Below are positions 8,760 through 17,093 of a stretch of 47,473 nt of DNA, piece by piece (the first letter of the stretch is position 1; the number at the start of each line of letters is the position of its first letter). The DNA lies in assembly GCA_017412705.1 (NCBI GenBank), contig JAFPWS010000034.1:1-47473 (forward strand), written 5' to 3'. Below the pieces are notes generated by a model. That model worked only from the letters and a program-made list of their open reading frames with translations. It did no database searches and had not been told where the DNA came from. The position numbers and the translations under genes are program-made. This DNA is from Prevotella sp. (GTDB lineage: Bacteria; Bacteroidota; Bacteroidia; Bacteroidales; Bacteroidaceae).

Positions 8760-10853
8760 ATGAAAACGAGCATATTCCTCCAACAGTTAGCCGAGCGCAT
8801 GGATGGCGACCGTAAGGCGATAAGCCAGACGATGGACCTCCTGCGCTCTCTGTTAGACAGAAAGCTGTGGAAGCAGATGCAGTCGGCTCAGGAAACACCC
8901 TCAGACTTCGAGCAGATTGAGACGTTGCTGGAGCAGTATAACATCTTCTTCCGCGAAATAGAACTCTCCGACGGATGGTGGGCTCGCTGTACGGGCTATA
9001 TCCTTGGATTCCTGGCTGACGACAATACTCCTGTCATACTTGTGCCCAGCTTCACGGACTATACTTTTACCCACCCAAAGACAGGCAAGCAAATGTCGGC
9101 CAGTAAAAGTGCCGACCTGCTTAAGAAGGAAGCAATCATAGCCTGCCTGCCACTCACAGAAGATAAACTGACTGTCAAGGAACTCATGCGCTATGCGATG
9201 CACAGTCTTTGCAAGTATGATTTCATCTACGCTCTGATTGCCTGTGTTGGTGTCATCCTGCTGACGATGTTCACACCCTATGTGACAAAGTTGATTTTCT
9301 CGGAAGTCATTCCCTCTGGCGATTCCGCCCAGATTGTTCCCATAGCGACGCTGCTCATTAGTGCGGGTGTCGGTCTGACGATGGTACAGATAGCCCGCAA
9401 CCTGGTGGTGGTTCGTATCAAGGACAAAGTGGAATACACGCTGCAGACGGTGCTTATGTCGCGCCTGCTGCTATTGCCAGTCACTTTTTTCAAGAAGATT
9501 ACACCGGGCGACCTCTCCAACCGCCTGCTGTCGCTGTCGCGTGTCAGCTCGCGTCTGACTGCCAGTTTCCTGTCGACGCTGCTGACCTTCCTGTTCTCAA
9601 TCATCATGTTCGTACAGTTCTTCATCTATGGCGGCACGCTGCTCTATACTGGCGTCAGTGTCATCGCGCTGCAGATAGTGGCCATTATACTAGAGAACTA
9701 CTATACTCGCAGATTACAGATCAGCGTGAATGACAGCAGTTCACATCTCATCGGTACGCTTTTCGCCTTGTTCTCCGGCATTCAGAAAATCAAGACCAGC
9801 GGTGCTGAGTTCCGTGCTTTCCACCAGTGGGCAAAGGCATACGCTCCGTCTGAAATGTATAGCAGCCGACAGCCGTTAGCCAGCTTCTGTGTGACTGCCA
9901 TCAGCTATTGCCTCAAGTTCCTACCCATGATTGTTACGATGTGGGCAGCTTGGTATTATGGACTGACACTCTCCGACTATATCGCCTATTGCACCGTTCT
10001 GGGCTTGGTATGCAGTGCCATTCTGCAGCTGCAGACCATCACAAGGCTGGTGGCACGCCTGCTGCCCGAGTTGCGACTCTGTCGTCCACTCTTGACTGCC
10101 AAGTTAGAGACAAAGGCGGATACCCAAGTGGTCAAGAACATAACAGGCCGGATAGACATCCGAGGCCTGAAGTTCCGCTATGCCGATGACATGCCTCTGC
10201 TCTTCGACGGACTCAACCTGAGCATCAACAGCGGCGACTACGTGGCCCTTGTAGGAGCTTCGGGCTGCGGCAAGAGCACACTCATGCGCCTGATGCTAGG
10301 CTTGGAGCATGCACAGGGCGGATCTATCTTCTACGACCAGTATGATCTCGCAGACATCAATCTGCGCAGCCTGCGCCAGTACTGCATCGGCATCTGCATG
10401 CAGGACGGCCAGCTCGTCGAGGGCTCCATCCGCGACAACATCATTTTCAACGATCCGCTGCTGACTGACGATGATGTCTGGGAGGCAGTGCGCATGACTG
10501 CACTCGACGGCGACATCCGCCAGTTCCCCTTAGGCCTGGACACGCCCATCACGGTCGATGGCAAAGGGGTGTCGGGCGGACAGCGCCAGCGCATCCTCAT
10601 AGCCCGCGCCCTGGTGAGAAAGCCCAAGGTGCTTTTCCTCGACGAGGCCACATCGGCACTCGACAACATCAGCCAACACATTGTCGTTGAGAATCTGGCC
10701 AAGCTGAAGTGTACGCGCATCGTCATTGCCCATCGCTTAAGTACAATCCAACGGTGCAATCGCATCATTGTGCTGAAAGAGGGTCGCGTAGCAGCCGAGG
10801 GCAACTTTGAGGAACTCAAGGCACGCGGCTATTTCCCGGACACAAATAATTAG
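8760..10853 (+). CDS. ABC exporter permease/ATPase, NHLP-like partner subunit
   Basis: The 697-residue protein has about 150 soluble N-terminal residues, a six-helix membrane domain (about 155-440) and an ABC ATPase with Walker A GASGCGKST (from residue 499), signature GVSGGQRQR (about 602-610), Walker B VLFLDEATSALD (about 624-635) and IAHRLSTI. The N-terminal region has no C39 Cys/His motif. Length and layout match the second ATP-binding subunit of NHLP bacteriocin exporters. It starts 4 nt after the previous stop and is followed after 6 nt by the TolC-like gene. Together with the preceding ABC protein it should drive export across the inner membrane; the cargo is unknown. Confidence 0.85.
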   Translation: MKTSIFLQQLAERMDGDRKAISQTMDLLRSLLDRKLWKQMQSAQETPSDFEQIETLLEQYNIFFREIELSDGWWARCTGYILGFLADDNTPVILVPSFTDYTFTHPKTGKQMSASKSADLLKKEAIIACLPLTEDKLTVKELMRYAMHSLCKYDFIYALIACVGVILLTMFTPYVTKLIFSEVIPSGDSAQIVPIATLLISAGVGLTMVQIARNLVVVRIKDKVEYTLQTVLMSRLLLLPVTFFKKITPGDLSNRLLSLSRVSSRLTASFLSTLLTFLFSIIMFVQFFIYGGTLLYTGVSVIALQIVAIILENYYTRRLQISVNDSSSHLIGTLFALFSGIQKIKTSGAEFRAFHQWAKAYAPSEMYSSRQPLASFCVTAISYCLKFLPMIVTMWAAWYYGLTLSDYIAYCTVLGLVCSAILQLQTITRLVARLLPELRLCRPLLTAKLETKADTQVVKNITGRIDIRGLKFRYADDMPLLFDGLNLSINSGDYVALVGASGCGKSTLMRLMLGLEHAQGGSIFYDQYDLADINLRSLRQYCIGICMQDGQLVEGSIRDNIIFNDPLLTDDDVWEAVRMTALDGDIRQFPLGLDTPITVDGKGVSGGQRQRILIARALVRKPKVLFLDEATSALDNISQHIVVENLAKLKCTRIVIAHRLSTIQRCNRIIVLKEGRVAAEGNFEELKARGYFPDTNN

Positions 10854-10859
10854 AAGCAT

Positions 10860-12290
10860 ATGAAGCATATCATCAATATACGCCTCCTGACATTATTCAG
10901 CATGCTACCCCTGAGCAGTTGGGGGCAGAAAACGCTCAGTCTTGATCAGGCCATCCGCCATGCCCAAGACAGTTCGATTATTGCCTTCCAGAGTCATCAC
11001 GAGTACGACTCCTACACACTGCGTTACGATGAGTTTCTGGCGTTGCGCAAACCTCAACTCAACCTAAGGGTTGCTCCAAACTATTACAGACTTGTCAGCG
11101 ACCTGTCGCGCGACTATATCTATCTGCGCAACTACGACAACCTGTCGGCTGCTGCCAGTCTCACACTCACGCAGAAGATGCTCGGGCTGGGTGGCGAGGC
11201 CTATGTCGGCACGCAGGCTATCTGGAGCGAATATTTCAGTTCAAAGGTGGCAGACGTCAGACAGTTCATGGCAGCTCCTCTCCTGGTAGGCTACCGGCAG
11301 ACACTTCTGGGCTACAATCCCTACCGCTGGGAAAAAGCCGTAGAAGACCAACGCATAAAGGTCGCCCGTCAGCAGCACCAGTATGATCTGAATAGCATTG
11401 CTGAGGAGGTGACACGTCGCTTCTTCCGGTTGGTCTGCGCAAAAAGCCAGGCTGACATGTTTCGGCGTAACCTGCAAACCGCCGACACCCTCTATGCCAT
11501 TGCCCGTGAAAAAGCCTCCATCCTCATGGTGACGATGGCCGAACTGCGCTCGCTGGAGTTGCAACGCATCAATGCCGCCAATGCACTGGCCATGGCCCTA
11601 ACGGCAGAAGAGGATGCCCGTACACGACTGGCATCCTACCTGAGACTCGATGGCGACGGTCTGGGAGCCATGCACCTGCAGTTCCCACAAGAACCCAAGC
11701 CTATCTCGCTGACAGCCGCCGAGGCCATCGACCTCACCTTAGCAAACAATCCCGCCTATCAGCACCAGATAACCACGGTTACTGAGTCGCGCCATCAAGA
11801 ACAGAAAGCCCAGAAGGAGAAAGGTGTCAACGTGTCACTCGATGTCAATGTGGGTTTGCAGCAGGTGAATTCTGTCCTTGGCCGTGCCTATAGCGACCAG
11901 CGGCTCTACGCCCTCGGGGCCGTCACGCTAAGTGTGCCACTCATGGACCACGGTGCTGCCAAAAGTCGCCATGCTGCCGCCCAAGCTTGGGTAGAGCGCG
12001 AGGAGAATGCGCTCGATGAGGCAGGACGCAAGTTGAGTGAGGATGTCACTACAACCCTGCACAATATCAATATCTATCGTCAGTTATTAGAGCAGACTAC
12101 TCAGGCCGTCGCCATGGCCGACGAAGTGTTTGAGCTAAACGCAGAGAACTATGCCAATGGCCTCTGCGACATAAACACCTACACACTTGCACAGAACCGG
12201 CGCGACGAGGCCTACAACCAGTATCTATCGGCGCTCGAAAAGTATTGGACTACCTATTATCATTTGCATACTCTAACAGGAATAGATTAA
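10860..12290 (+). CDS. TolC-family outer-membrane efflux protein
   Basis: The 476-residue protein has a signal peptide ending near SSWGQ and the typical TolC layout: KTLSLDQAIRHAQDSS near the mature N-terminus, long amphipathic helices (AEEDARTRLASYLRLDGDG, then a second repeat starting ISLTAAEAIDLTLANNPAYQHQ) and a final DINTYTLAQNRRDEAYNQYLSALEKYWTTYYHL before the C-terminus. It should form a trimeric outer-membrane channel. Its position directly after the two ABC genes and before a lipoprotein adaptor completes an export path from cytoplasm to outside, like a type I secretion system. Confidence 0.87.
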   Translation: MKHIINIRLLTLFSMLPLSSWGQKTLSLDQAIRHAQDSSIIAFQSHHEYDSYTLRYDEFLALRKPQLNLRVAPNYYRLVSDLSRDYIYLRNYDNLSAAASLTLTQKMLGLGGEAYVGTQAIWSEYFSSKVADVRQFMAAPLLVGYRQTLLGYNPYRWEKAVEDQRIKVARQQHQYDLNSIAEEVTRRFFRLVCAKSQADMFRRNLQTADTLYAIAREKASILMVTMAELRSLELQRINAANALAMALTAEEDARTRLASYLRLDGDGLGAMHLQFPQEPKPISLTAAEAIDLTLANNPAYQHQITTVTESRHQEQKAQKEKGVNVSLDVNVGLQQVNSVLGRAYSDQRLYALGAVTLSVPLMDHGAAKSRHAAAQAWVEREENALDEAGRKLSEDVTTTLHNINIYRQLLEQTTQAVAMADEVFELNAENYANGLCDINTYTLAQNRRDEAYNQYLSALEKYWTTYYHLHTLTGID

Positions 12291-12306
12291 ACGTAAACGC
12301 GAGAAT

Positions 12307-13152
12307 ATGAACAATAAGACATTTCACTACTCACTGGCCCTGAGCCTCCTGCTGACGGCCTGTCATAGTGGACAGAAGAATGAACCTGTCGCTGGCAATG
12401 ATTCTGTCGTCGCAACCCAACTGCCTAGCGACACCGCAAAGCTTGTGAAGAAAGATGCTGCCCCTGCCGATTTTTTCAGCAAGGGCATTATCGAGTCTAT
12501 CTCAGAGGTAGCCGTCACCAGCCGTATCAACGAGCAGATTGTGATGCTGGGTGTGGAGATGGGACAACGCGTACAGAAAGGGCAAGTCATAGCCCGGCTT
12601 GACAGAACCGCCACAGAGGATAGAATCGTAAAAGGCCGTGCGGAATTGGAACACGCCGAATACCAGTATCAGAATATCCTGATGGGACAAGGCTATAAGC
12701 GAGGGGCCTTCGACAAGGCACCGGAGAATATCCGTGAGATGGCACGTGTCAACAGTGGCTATAACACCGCAAAAGCTGCCCTCCGTCAGTTGGAACATCA
12801 ATTGACTTACTGTACCATACAAGCTCCCATTTCTGGTGTAGTGACCCAGCTTAATGCTTCGCTCTATACGGCAGCCGTGCCAGGCGAGACGCTGTTCCGC
12901 ATTGTAGATACCGAGCATCTGAAGGTGTGTTTCGATATCCTTGAAAACGAACTGCAGCGATTCGAAAAAGGTACCGTCATCACTTTGGCCCCGATATCCT
13001 TCCCCAACGACCGCCATTATGCCCGCATCACCGCCGTCAGTCCCGTAGTGGAAAAGAACGGTGTTATACACTTGGAGGCCACACTCACGCCACATCCCCA
13101 CCTGAAACCCGGCATGTCGGCCATCATTGCATTGGGACATATAGAAAATTGA
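12307..13152 (+). CDS. Lipoprotein periplasmic adaptor (HlyD/RND-type)
   Basis: The 281-residue protein begins with a lipoprotein signal (LSLLLTACHS, Cys at residue 19). It then shows the membrane-fusion layout: a lipoyl half (GVEMGQRVQKGQVIARLDRTA), a short helical hairpin (about 95-165), the second lipoyl half (CTIQAPISGVVTQLNAS) and a beta-barrel part ending LKPGMSAIIALG. It should bridge the inner-membrane exporter to the TolC-like channel. Two adaptors in one operon, this lipoprotein and the NHLP-type protein at 6129, is unusual and suggests that they form one composite bridge. The stop is followed at once by a fossil of the upstream hydrolase gene. Confidence 0.82.
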   Translation: MNNKTFHYSLALSLLLTACHSGQKNEPVAGNDSVVATQLPSDTAKLVKKDAAPADFFSKGIIESISEVAVTSRINEQIVMLGVEMGQRVQKGQVIARLDRTATEDRIVKGRAELEHAEYQYQNILMGQGYKRGAFDKAPENIREMARVNSGYNTAKAALRQLEHQLTYCTIQAPISGVVTQLNASLYTAAVPGETLFRIVDTEHLKVCFDILENELQRFEKGTVITLAPISFPNDRHYARITAVSPVVEKNGVIHLEATLTPHPHLKPGMSAIIALGHIEN

Positions 13153-13197
13153 GTAAGTATCAAGAGCAACACCGAGATGCCCAGCACCGTCTGCAAT
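13153..13197 (+). pseudogene. Fossil fragment of a 4474-type hydrolase gene
   Basis: Bases 13169-13196 are identical over 28 nt to 5588-5615 inside the lipoprotein hydrolase gene. The similarity extends at the protein level: read in frame from 13153, the fragment gives SIKSNTEMPSTVCN against TISKGDTEMPSTVCN in the hydrolase. Outside it the match stops and a TAA follows at 13225-13227. It lies directly after the last exporter gene, so the exporter operon is flanked by an intact hydrolase gene and a scrap of a second copy. Confidence 0.75.
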
Positions 13198-13209
13198 GGC
13201 CAATTTGTT

Positions 13210-13360
13210 TCATTGCTGCTTATGTAACGTGATAACATATGGATTCGACTTGCCTGTCAGACCAAACTTGCGGTCTGTATCTTCGGCATTCAGACCGTAA
13301 CGCCGTCATTCCATCTTATCGTAACGACCATTGCCGTCAGTGTCGGTGAAAGTGATGCGA
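13210..13360 (-). pseudogene. Decayed coding sequence with an EF-hand-like motif
   Basis: Read on the minus strand, 13360-13210 gives RITFTDTDGNGRYDKME, a TGA stop at 13308-13306, then RRYGLNAEDTDRKFGLTGKS and a final TGA at 13212-13210. The DTDGNGRYD stretch resembles a calcium-binding or dockerin-like loop, and the amino-acid make-up looks like real protein broken by one stop. Upstream the frame is lost. I cannot name the parent gene. The rest of the 13153-13570 gap holds only the hydrolase fossil and the promoter of the next gene. Confidence 0.5.
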
Positions 13361-13530
13361 CATCCAACTCAGCAACAGCACGCTGAATATCGCAGAAGGC
13401 ACGAAGGTGGCTATCAACCTGTAAACACACTCCGTCAAGAAAAAACTTCAGGCAGTTTTGCTGATGTTGCAAATAGTTGAGTATTTGTTGCAATTCGTTT
13501 GGGGTATTAGGTCATTCGAGATTTATTTAT

Positions 13531-13538
13531 TACCTTTG
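13531..13538 (+). promoter_or_regulatory. Bacteroidetes -7 box upstream of GH51 gene
   Basis: TACCTTTG matches TAnnTTTG exactly and lies 33 nt before the GH51 start. A TTTG at 13498-13501 is 29 bases away, longer than the usual spacing, so the -33 element is uncertain. Confidence 0.6.
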
Positions 13539-13570
13539 CCAGCAGAAATATCTAAAACAACCAACTGTAA

Positions 13571-15550
13571 ATGATGAACAAACGAATGACATGTGCTGCA
13601 CTATTGTTGGCAGCGACGATGGGACTGAGCGCCCAGAAAGCGATGAACGCCCCTAAGGGAGGCAAGTTGATTAGTGACGAACTCATAGGCATCTTCTTCG
13701 AAGATATCAGCTCGAGTGCCGATGGCGGACTTTATGCCGAGCTGGTACAGAACGGCTCGTTCGAGTACAGTCCTGCCGAGCGTGACGGCTGGGGTGCCGG
13801 TACGGCATGGCGTCAGGTGCGTCCCGGTCACTCGTTAGGCACGCTGGAGGTTCGCAAGGACAACGGCATCCATCCCTACAATCCCACTTATATACGTTTG
13901 TACATAGAGCGTGTGAAGGAGTATTACGACTACGCCGGCTGGAAGGGCTTCGGTCTGGAGAACGAGGGCTTCAAGGGCATCTCCGTGAAGGCCGGCGCGA
14001 AGTACGACTTCTCGGCGTTCTTCCGCAACACAGGTGCTGCCAAGCAGGTGCGCATCGTGCTGGGCATTCCACAGGGATGGGGTAAGAACCCCAAGCTGCT
14101 GGCTGAGGCCACCGTCAAAGTAGACAGCAAGGACTGGAAGAAGTACGAGGCTGTGCTGACGCCTGCTGAGGACTGCACGAACGCCACGCTGCAGGTCCTG
14201 GTGCTGAACACCGGTGTGCTGGATGTCGACATGGTGTCGCTGATGCCTCAGGACACATATATGGGACACGGTATGCGCAAAGACCTGGCCCAGGCGCTGG
14301 CCGACCTGCACCCGAAGTTCATGCGCTTCCCCGGCGGTTGCGTGGTACACGGTGGTGGCGACGGCTTCTGGGACACCTACCGCTGGAAGACCACCGTTGG
14401 ACCTAAGGAACAGCGTCGTGGCCTGAAGAACACGTGGGGCTACCACCAGTCGATGGGACTGGGCTACTACGAGTACTTCCAGTTCTGCGAGGACCTGGGT
14501 ATGGCTCCCCTGCCCATCCTGCCCTGCGGCGTGTCGTGCCAGGGTACCAATGGCGGCTGGGGCATGAAGGACCAGGCACAGGATGTGGTGCCTATGTCGG
14601 AGATGGACGAGTGGGTGCAGGACGCCCTCGACCTCATTGAGTGGGCCAATGGCGACGTGAACACCAAGTGGGGCCGTGTACGTGCCGAGGCCGGACACCC
14701 CAAACCCTTCGGACTGAAGTACTTAGGAATAGGCAACGAGGAGCGCATCTCGCCAGAGTTCTGCGAGCGCTTCCGCTATATGTACAAAAAGGTCATGGAG
14801 AAGCATCCTGAGATGGTCATCGTAGGCACAGCAGGTCCTGGCTCGCATCCCGGCAACCCCGACCTGGAGAACGGCTGGAAGCTGGCTGAGGAGCTGGGCA
14901 TGCCCATCATAGACGAGCACTACTACGAGCCCCGCGACTACTTCCTGACCAGTCGACAGTACGACAAGTATCCCCGCAACCGCAAGACAAAGGTCTATCT
15001 GGGCGAGTATGCCGCCAAGGACAAGAAGCTCATCGACGCCCTGGCCGAGGGCCTGTATCTGCTCCATGTGGAGAAGAATGCCGATGTGGTGTGCATGACC
15101 TCCTACGCTCCCCTCTTCGCCAAGAAAGAGGCCACGAACTGGAATCCCGACTTGATTTATTTTGACAACGAACGCCCTTACCTGACTTGCAGCTACTACG
15201 TGCAGCAGCTGTTCGGCCTGTCGAGCGGCCAGTACTACTACGGCAACTGCGTGAACATACAGGACGCCACCAACCTGCAAGGCCAGAGCGTCATCTTGAA
15301 CGTCAAGACGCGCAAGCTGTTTGTCAAGCTGTGCAACGCCAGCGCTGACGCCAAGAAGGCCGACATCAACCTGAGCCGCTTCAGCCTGAAGAAGCAGGCC
15401 GCCAAGACGGTGCTCACAGGAAAGGCCGAGGACGAGAACAACTACGAGGCCCAACCCATAGCCCCCCAGAAAGAGGCCATCAAGGCACAAAAGAAGTTTA
15501 CACTCGACCTGGCTCCCTACTCGATGGTGATGCTGGAGTACCAGCTGTAA
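13571..15550 (+). CDS. Alpha-L-arabinofuranosidase, GH51
   Basis: The 659-residue protein has a signal peptide (cleavage near GLSAQ), a segment resembling a family 4/9 carbohydrate-binding module (about 95-225), a TIM-barrel catalytic domain (FMRFPGGCVVHGG near 252) and the C-terminal arabinofuranosidase beta-sandwich. The acid/base is Glu390 in GIGNEE and the nucleophile is Glu479 in YLGEYAA, the usual GH51 pair. It should release terminal alpha-L-arabinofuranose from arabinan, arabinoxylan or arabinogalactan in the periplasm or outside. It stands alone: its own -7 box lies upstream and a hairpin follows at 15579. The ORF could also start one codon later (second ATG). Confidence 0.92.
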   Translation: MMNKRMTCAALLLAATMGLSAQKAMNAPKGGKLISDELIGIFFEDISSSADGGLYAELVQNGSFEYSPAERDGWGAGTAWRQVRPGHSLGTLEVRKDNGIHPYNPTYIRLYIERVKEYYDYAGWKGFGLENEGFKGISVKAGAKYDFSAFFRNTGAAKQVRIVLGIPQGWGKNPKLLAEATVKVDSKDWKKYEAVLTPAEDCTNATLQVLVLNTGVLDVDMVSLMPQDTYMGHGMRKDLAQALADLHPKFMRFPGGCVVHGGGDGFWDTYRWKTTVGPKEQRRGLKNTWGYHQSMGLGYYEYFQFCEDLGMAPLPILPCGVSCQGTNGGWGMKDQAQDVVPMSEMDEWVQDALDLIEWANGDVNTKWGRVRAEAGHPKPFGLKYLGIGNEERISPEFCERFRYMYKKVMEKHPEMVIVGTAGPGSHPGNPDLENGWKLAEELGMPIIDEHYYEPRDYFLTSRQYDKYPRNRKTKVYLGEYAAKDKKLIDALAEGLYLLHVEKNADVVCMTSYAPLFAKKEATNWNPDLIYFDNERPYLTCSYYVQQLFGLSSGQYYYGNCVNIQDATNLQGQSVILNVKTRKLFVKLCNASADAKKADINLSRFSLKKQAAKTVLTGKAEDENNYEAQPIAPQKEAIKAQKKFTLDLAPYSMVMLEYQL

Positions 15551-15578
15551 GGACATCGCTTCCACACCCTAATATAAG

Positions 15579-15608
15579 GCTGATGACATTTTCGGGTGTC
15601 ATCAGTCT
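15579..15608 (+). terminator. Hairpin with T-rich tail after GH51
   Basis: CTGATGACA (15580-15588) pairs perfectly with TGTCATCAG (15597-15605) around TTTTCGGG, followed by TCTTATTATTAT. It fits an intrinsic terminator for the GH51 gene. The same bases also match the upstream element shared with other CAZyme genes, so they may serve the next gene instead. Confidence 0.6.
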
Positions 15609-15621
15609 TATTATTATATCA
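15581..15621 (+). promoter_or_regulatory. Shared TGATGACA...AGTCTT upstream element (copy D)
   Basis: TGATGACA, then about 15 bases, then CAGTCTTATTATTATAT, begins about 56 nt before the GH140 start. It resembles elements before 25148 (+), 24947 (-) and 46945 (-). The spacing to the start codon is conserved, which suggests a promoter or regulator site. Confidence 0.5.
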
Positions 15622-15635
15622 CTAACGTTAGACTT

Positions 15636-17093
15636 ATGAAAAAGTTTCTGATGCTACTGGGCCTTGCGCTGCTGACGGTGTCGGCACAGGCAGGGAAGCC
15701 GTGGGACAACGGCAAGTTACGCGTGTCTGATAACCAGCGTTATCTGCAGTTTGAGAACGGACAGCCTTTCTTCTGGCTGGGCGAGACAGGATGGCTTCTG
15801 CCCGAGCGACTGGACAGGGCCGAGGCAGAATGGTACTTGCAGTCGTGCGCCAAGGCAGGCTATAACGTGGTGCAGGTGCAGACCATCGATGGTGTGCCAG
15901 CCTATAACATCTATGGCCAGATGTCGAACATAGACGGCTGGAACTTCAAGGACATCAACCGCAAAGGCGTCTATGGCTACTGGGACCACATGGACTACAT
16001 TGTCGACATGGCCGCACAGCATGGCATCTATATCGGCATGGTGTGCATTTGGGGCGGACTGGTGAAGGCTGGTCTGCTGAGCGTGGAGGACGCCAAAAAG
16101 TACGGCACCTTCCTTGCCAACCGCTACAAGTCGAAGCCCAACATCATCTGGTTCATGGGTGGCGACATCCAGGGCGATATCAAGCCTGAGGTGTGGGAGA
16201 CATTGGCCACCACCATTAAAAGCATAGACAAGAACCACCTGATGACCTACCACCCGCGTGGTCGCTATACCTCTGCCAAGTGGTGGTCGAAAGCAAGCTG
16301 GATAGACTTCCACACCTTCCAGAGCGGACACCGCCGCTACGGTCAGCGCATGGGCAATGCCAACTACCCCATTCCCGACAATACGGAGGAGGACAACTGG
16401 ATGTACGTAGACTCCACGTGGAAGTACAACCCCATCAAGCCCGTGCTCGACGCTGAGCCCTCTTATGAGGACATCCCCGTCGGTCTGCACGACCCCAACG
16501 AGGCACGCTGGCAGGACTACGACGTGCGCCGCTATGCCTACTGGAGCGTGTTTGCCGGAAGCTGCGGCCACACCTACGGCCACAATGCCATCATGCAGAT
16601 GCTGAAGCCCGGCTATCCCACGAGCTATGGCGATGCCGGCGACGTGAAGACGTGGTATCAGGGACTGAAAGACCCCGGCTACAACCAGATGCAGTACCTG
16701 AAGCGACTGATTCTGAGCTTCCCCTATTTCGAGCGCGTGGCCGACCAGAGCGTCATCCTCGAGAACGGCGAGAAGTACAACCGTCTGATTGCCACCCGTG
16801 GCATCGACTACCTGCTGGTCTACAACTACAACAACAATAACATGAAGCTCGACCTGACAAAGATCAGCGGAGCCAAGAAGAACGTGTGGTGGATGACGAC
16901 TGCCACCGGCAAGCTGAAGTACCTGGGCGAGTTCGACTCGAAGGTGCTCACCTTCCGCTATCATCCGCAGTCGGCACGTGTCGAGGACGGTGTGCTCATC
17001 GCCATCGACGCTACGAAGGACTATCTCCAGAAAGACCAGACGGCACTGTCGCCCGACGGATACAAAGCCAAGGAAAGGGACCTCAATGAATAG
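15636..17093 (+). CDS. GH140-type apiosidase (DUF4038 glycoside hydrolase)
   Basis: The 485-residue protein has a signal peptide (cleavage after SAQA) and matches the DUF4038/GH140 layout: LRVSDNQRYLQFENGQPFFWLGETGW near the start, a TIM barrel with NIIWFMGGDIQGD (candidate catalytic Asp177) and PVLDAEPSYEDIP (candidate Glu274), and a C-terminal collagen-binding-like beta domain (YLLVYNYNNNNMKLDLTKISG). GH140 enzymes described in Bacteroides remove D-apiose side chains of rhamnogalacturonan II. The family assignment is confident; the apiose substrate is inferred from the family. It is the first gene of an operon with the GH78-BNR fusion (8-bp overlap), a racemase-family protein and an MFS permease. 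Confidence 0.88.
   Translation: MKKFLMLLGLALLTVSAQAGKPWDNGKLRVSDNQRYLQFENGQPFFWLGETGWLLPERLDRAEAEWYLQSCAKAGYNVVQVQTIDGVPAYNIYGQMSNIDGWNFKDINRKGVYGYWDHMDYIVDMAAQHGIYIGMVCIWGGLVKAGLLSVEDAKKYGTFLANRYKSKPNIIWFMGGDIQGDIKPEVWETLATTIKSIDKNHLMTYHPRGRYTSAKWWSKASWIDFHTFQSGHRRYGQRMGNANYPIPDNTEEDNWMYVDSTWKYNPIKPVLDAEPSYEDIPVGLHDPNEARWQDYDVRRYAYWSVFAGSCGHTYGHNAIMQMLKPGYPTSYGDAGDVKTWYQGLKDPGYNQMQYLKRLILSFPYFERVADQSVILENGEKYNRLIATRGIDYLLVYNYNNNNMKLDLTKISGAKKNVWWMTTATGKLKYLGEFDSKVLTFRYHPQSARVEDGVLIAIDATKDYLQKDQTALSPDGYKAKERDLNE

Noticed and set aside
13290-13493. 67-codon minus-strand frame as a bacteriocin precursor for the exporter
   Set aside because: It overlaps the decayed EF-hand-like remnant in another frame, is on the opposite strand to the operon, and has no leader-like GG or NHLP motif.
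16978-17085. Upstream extension of the GH78-BNR frame (36 codons)
   Set aside because: It lies within the GH140 gene, and the signal peptide begins at ATG 17086, so the extension is not part of the protein.
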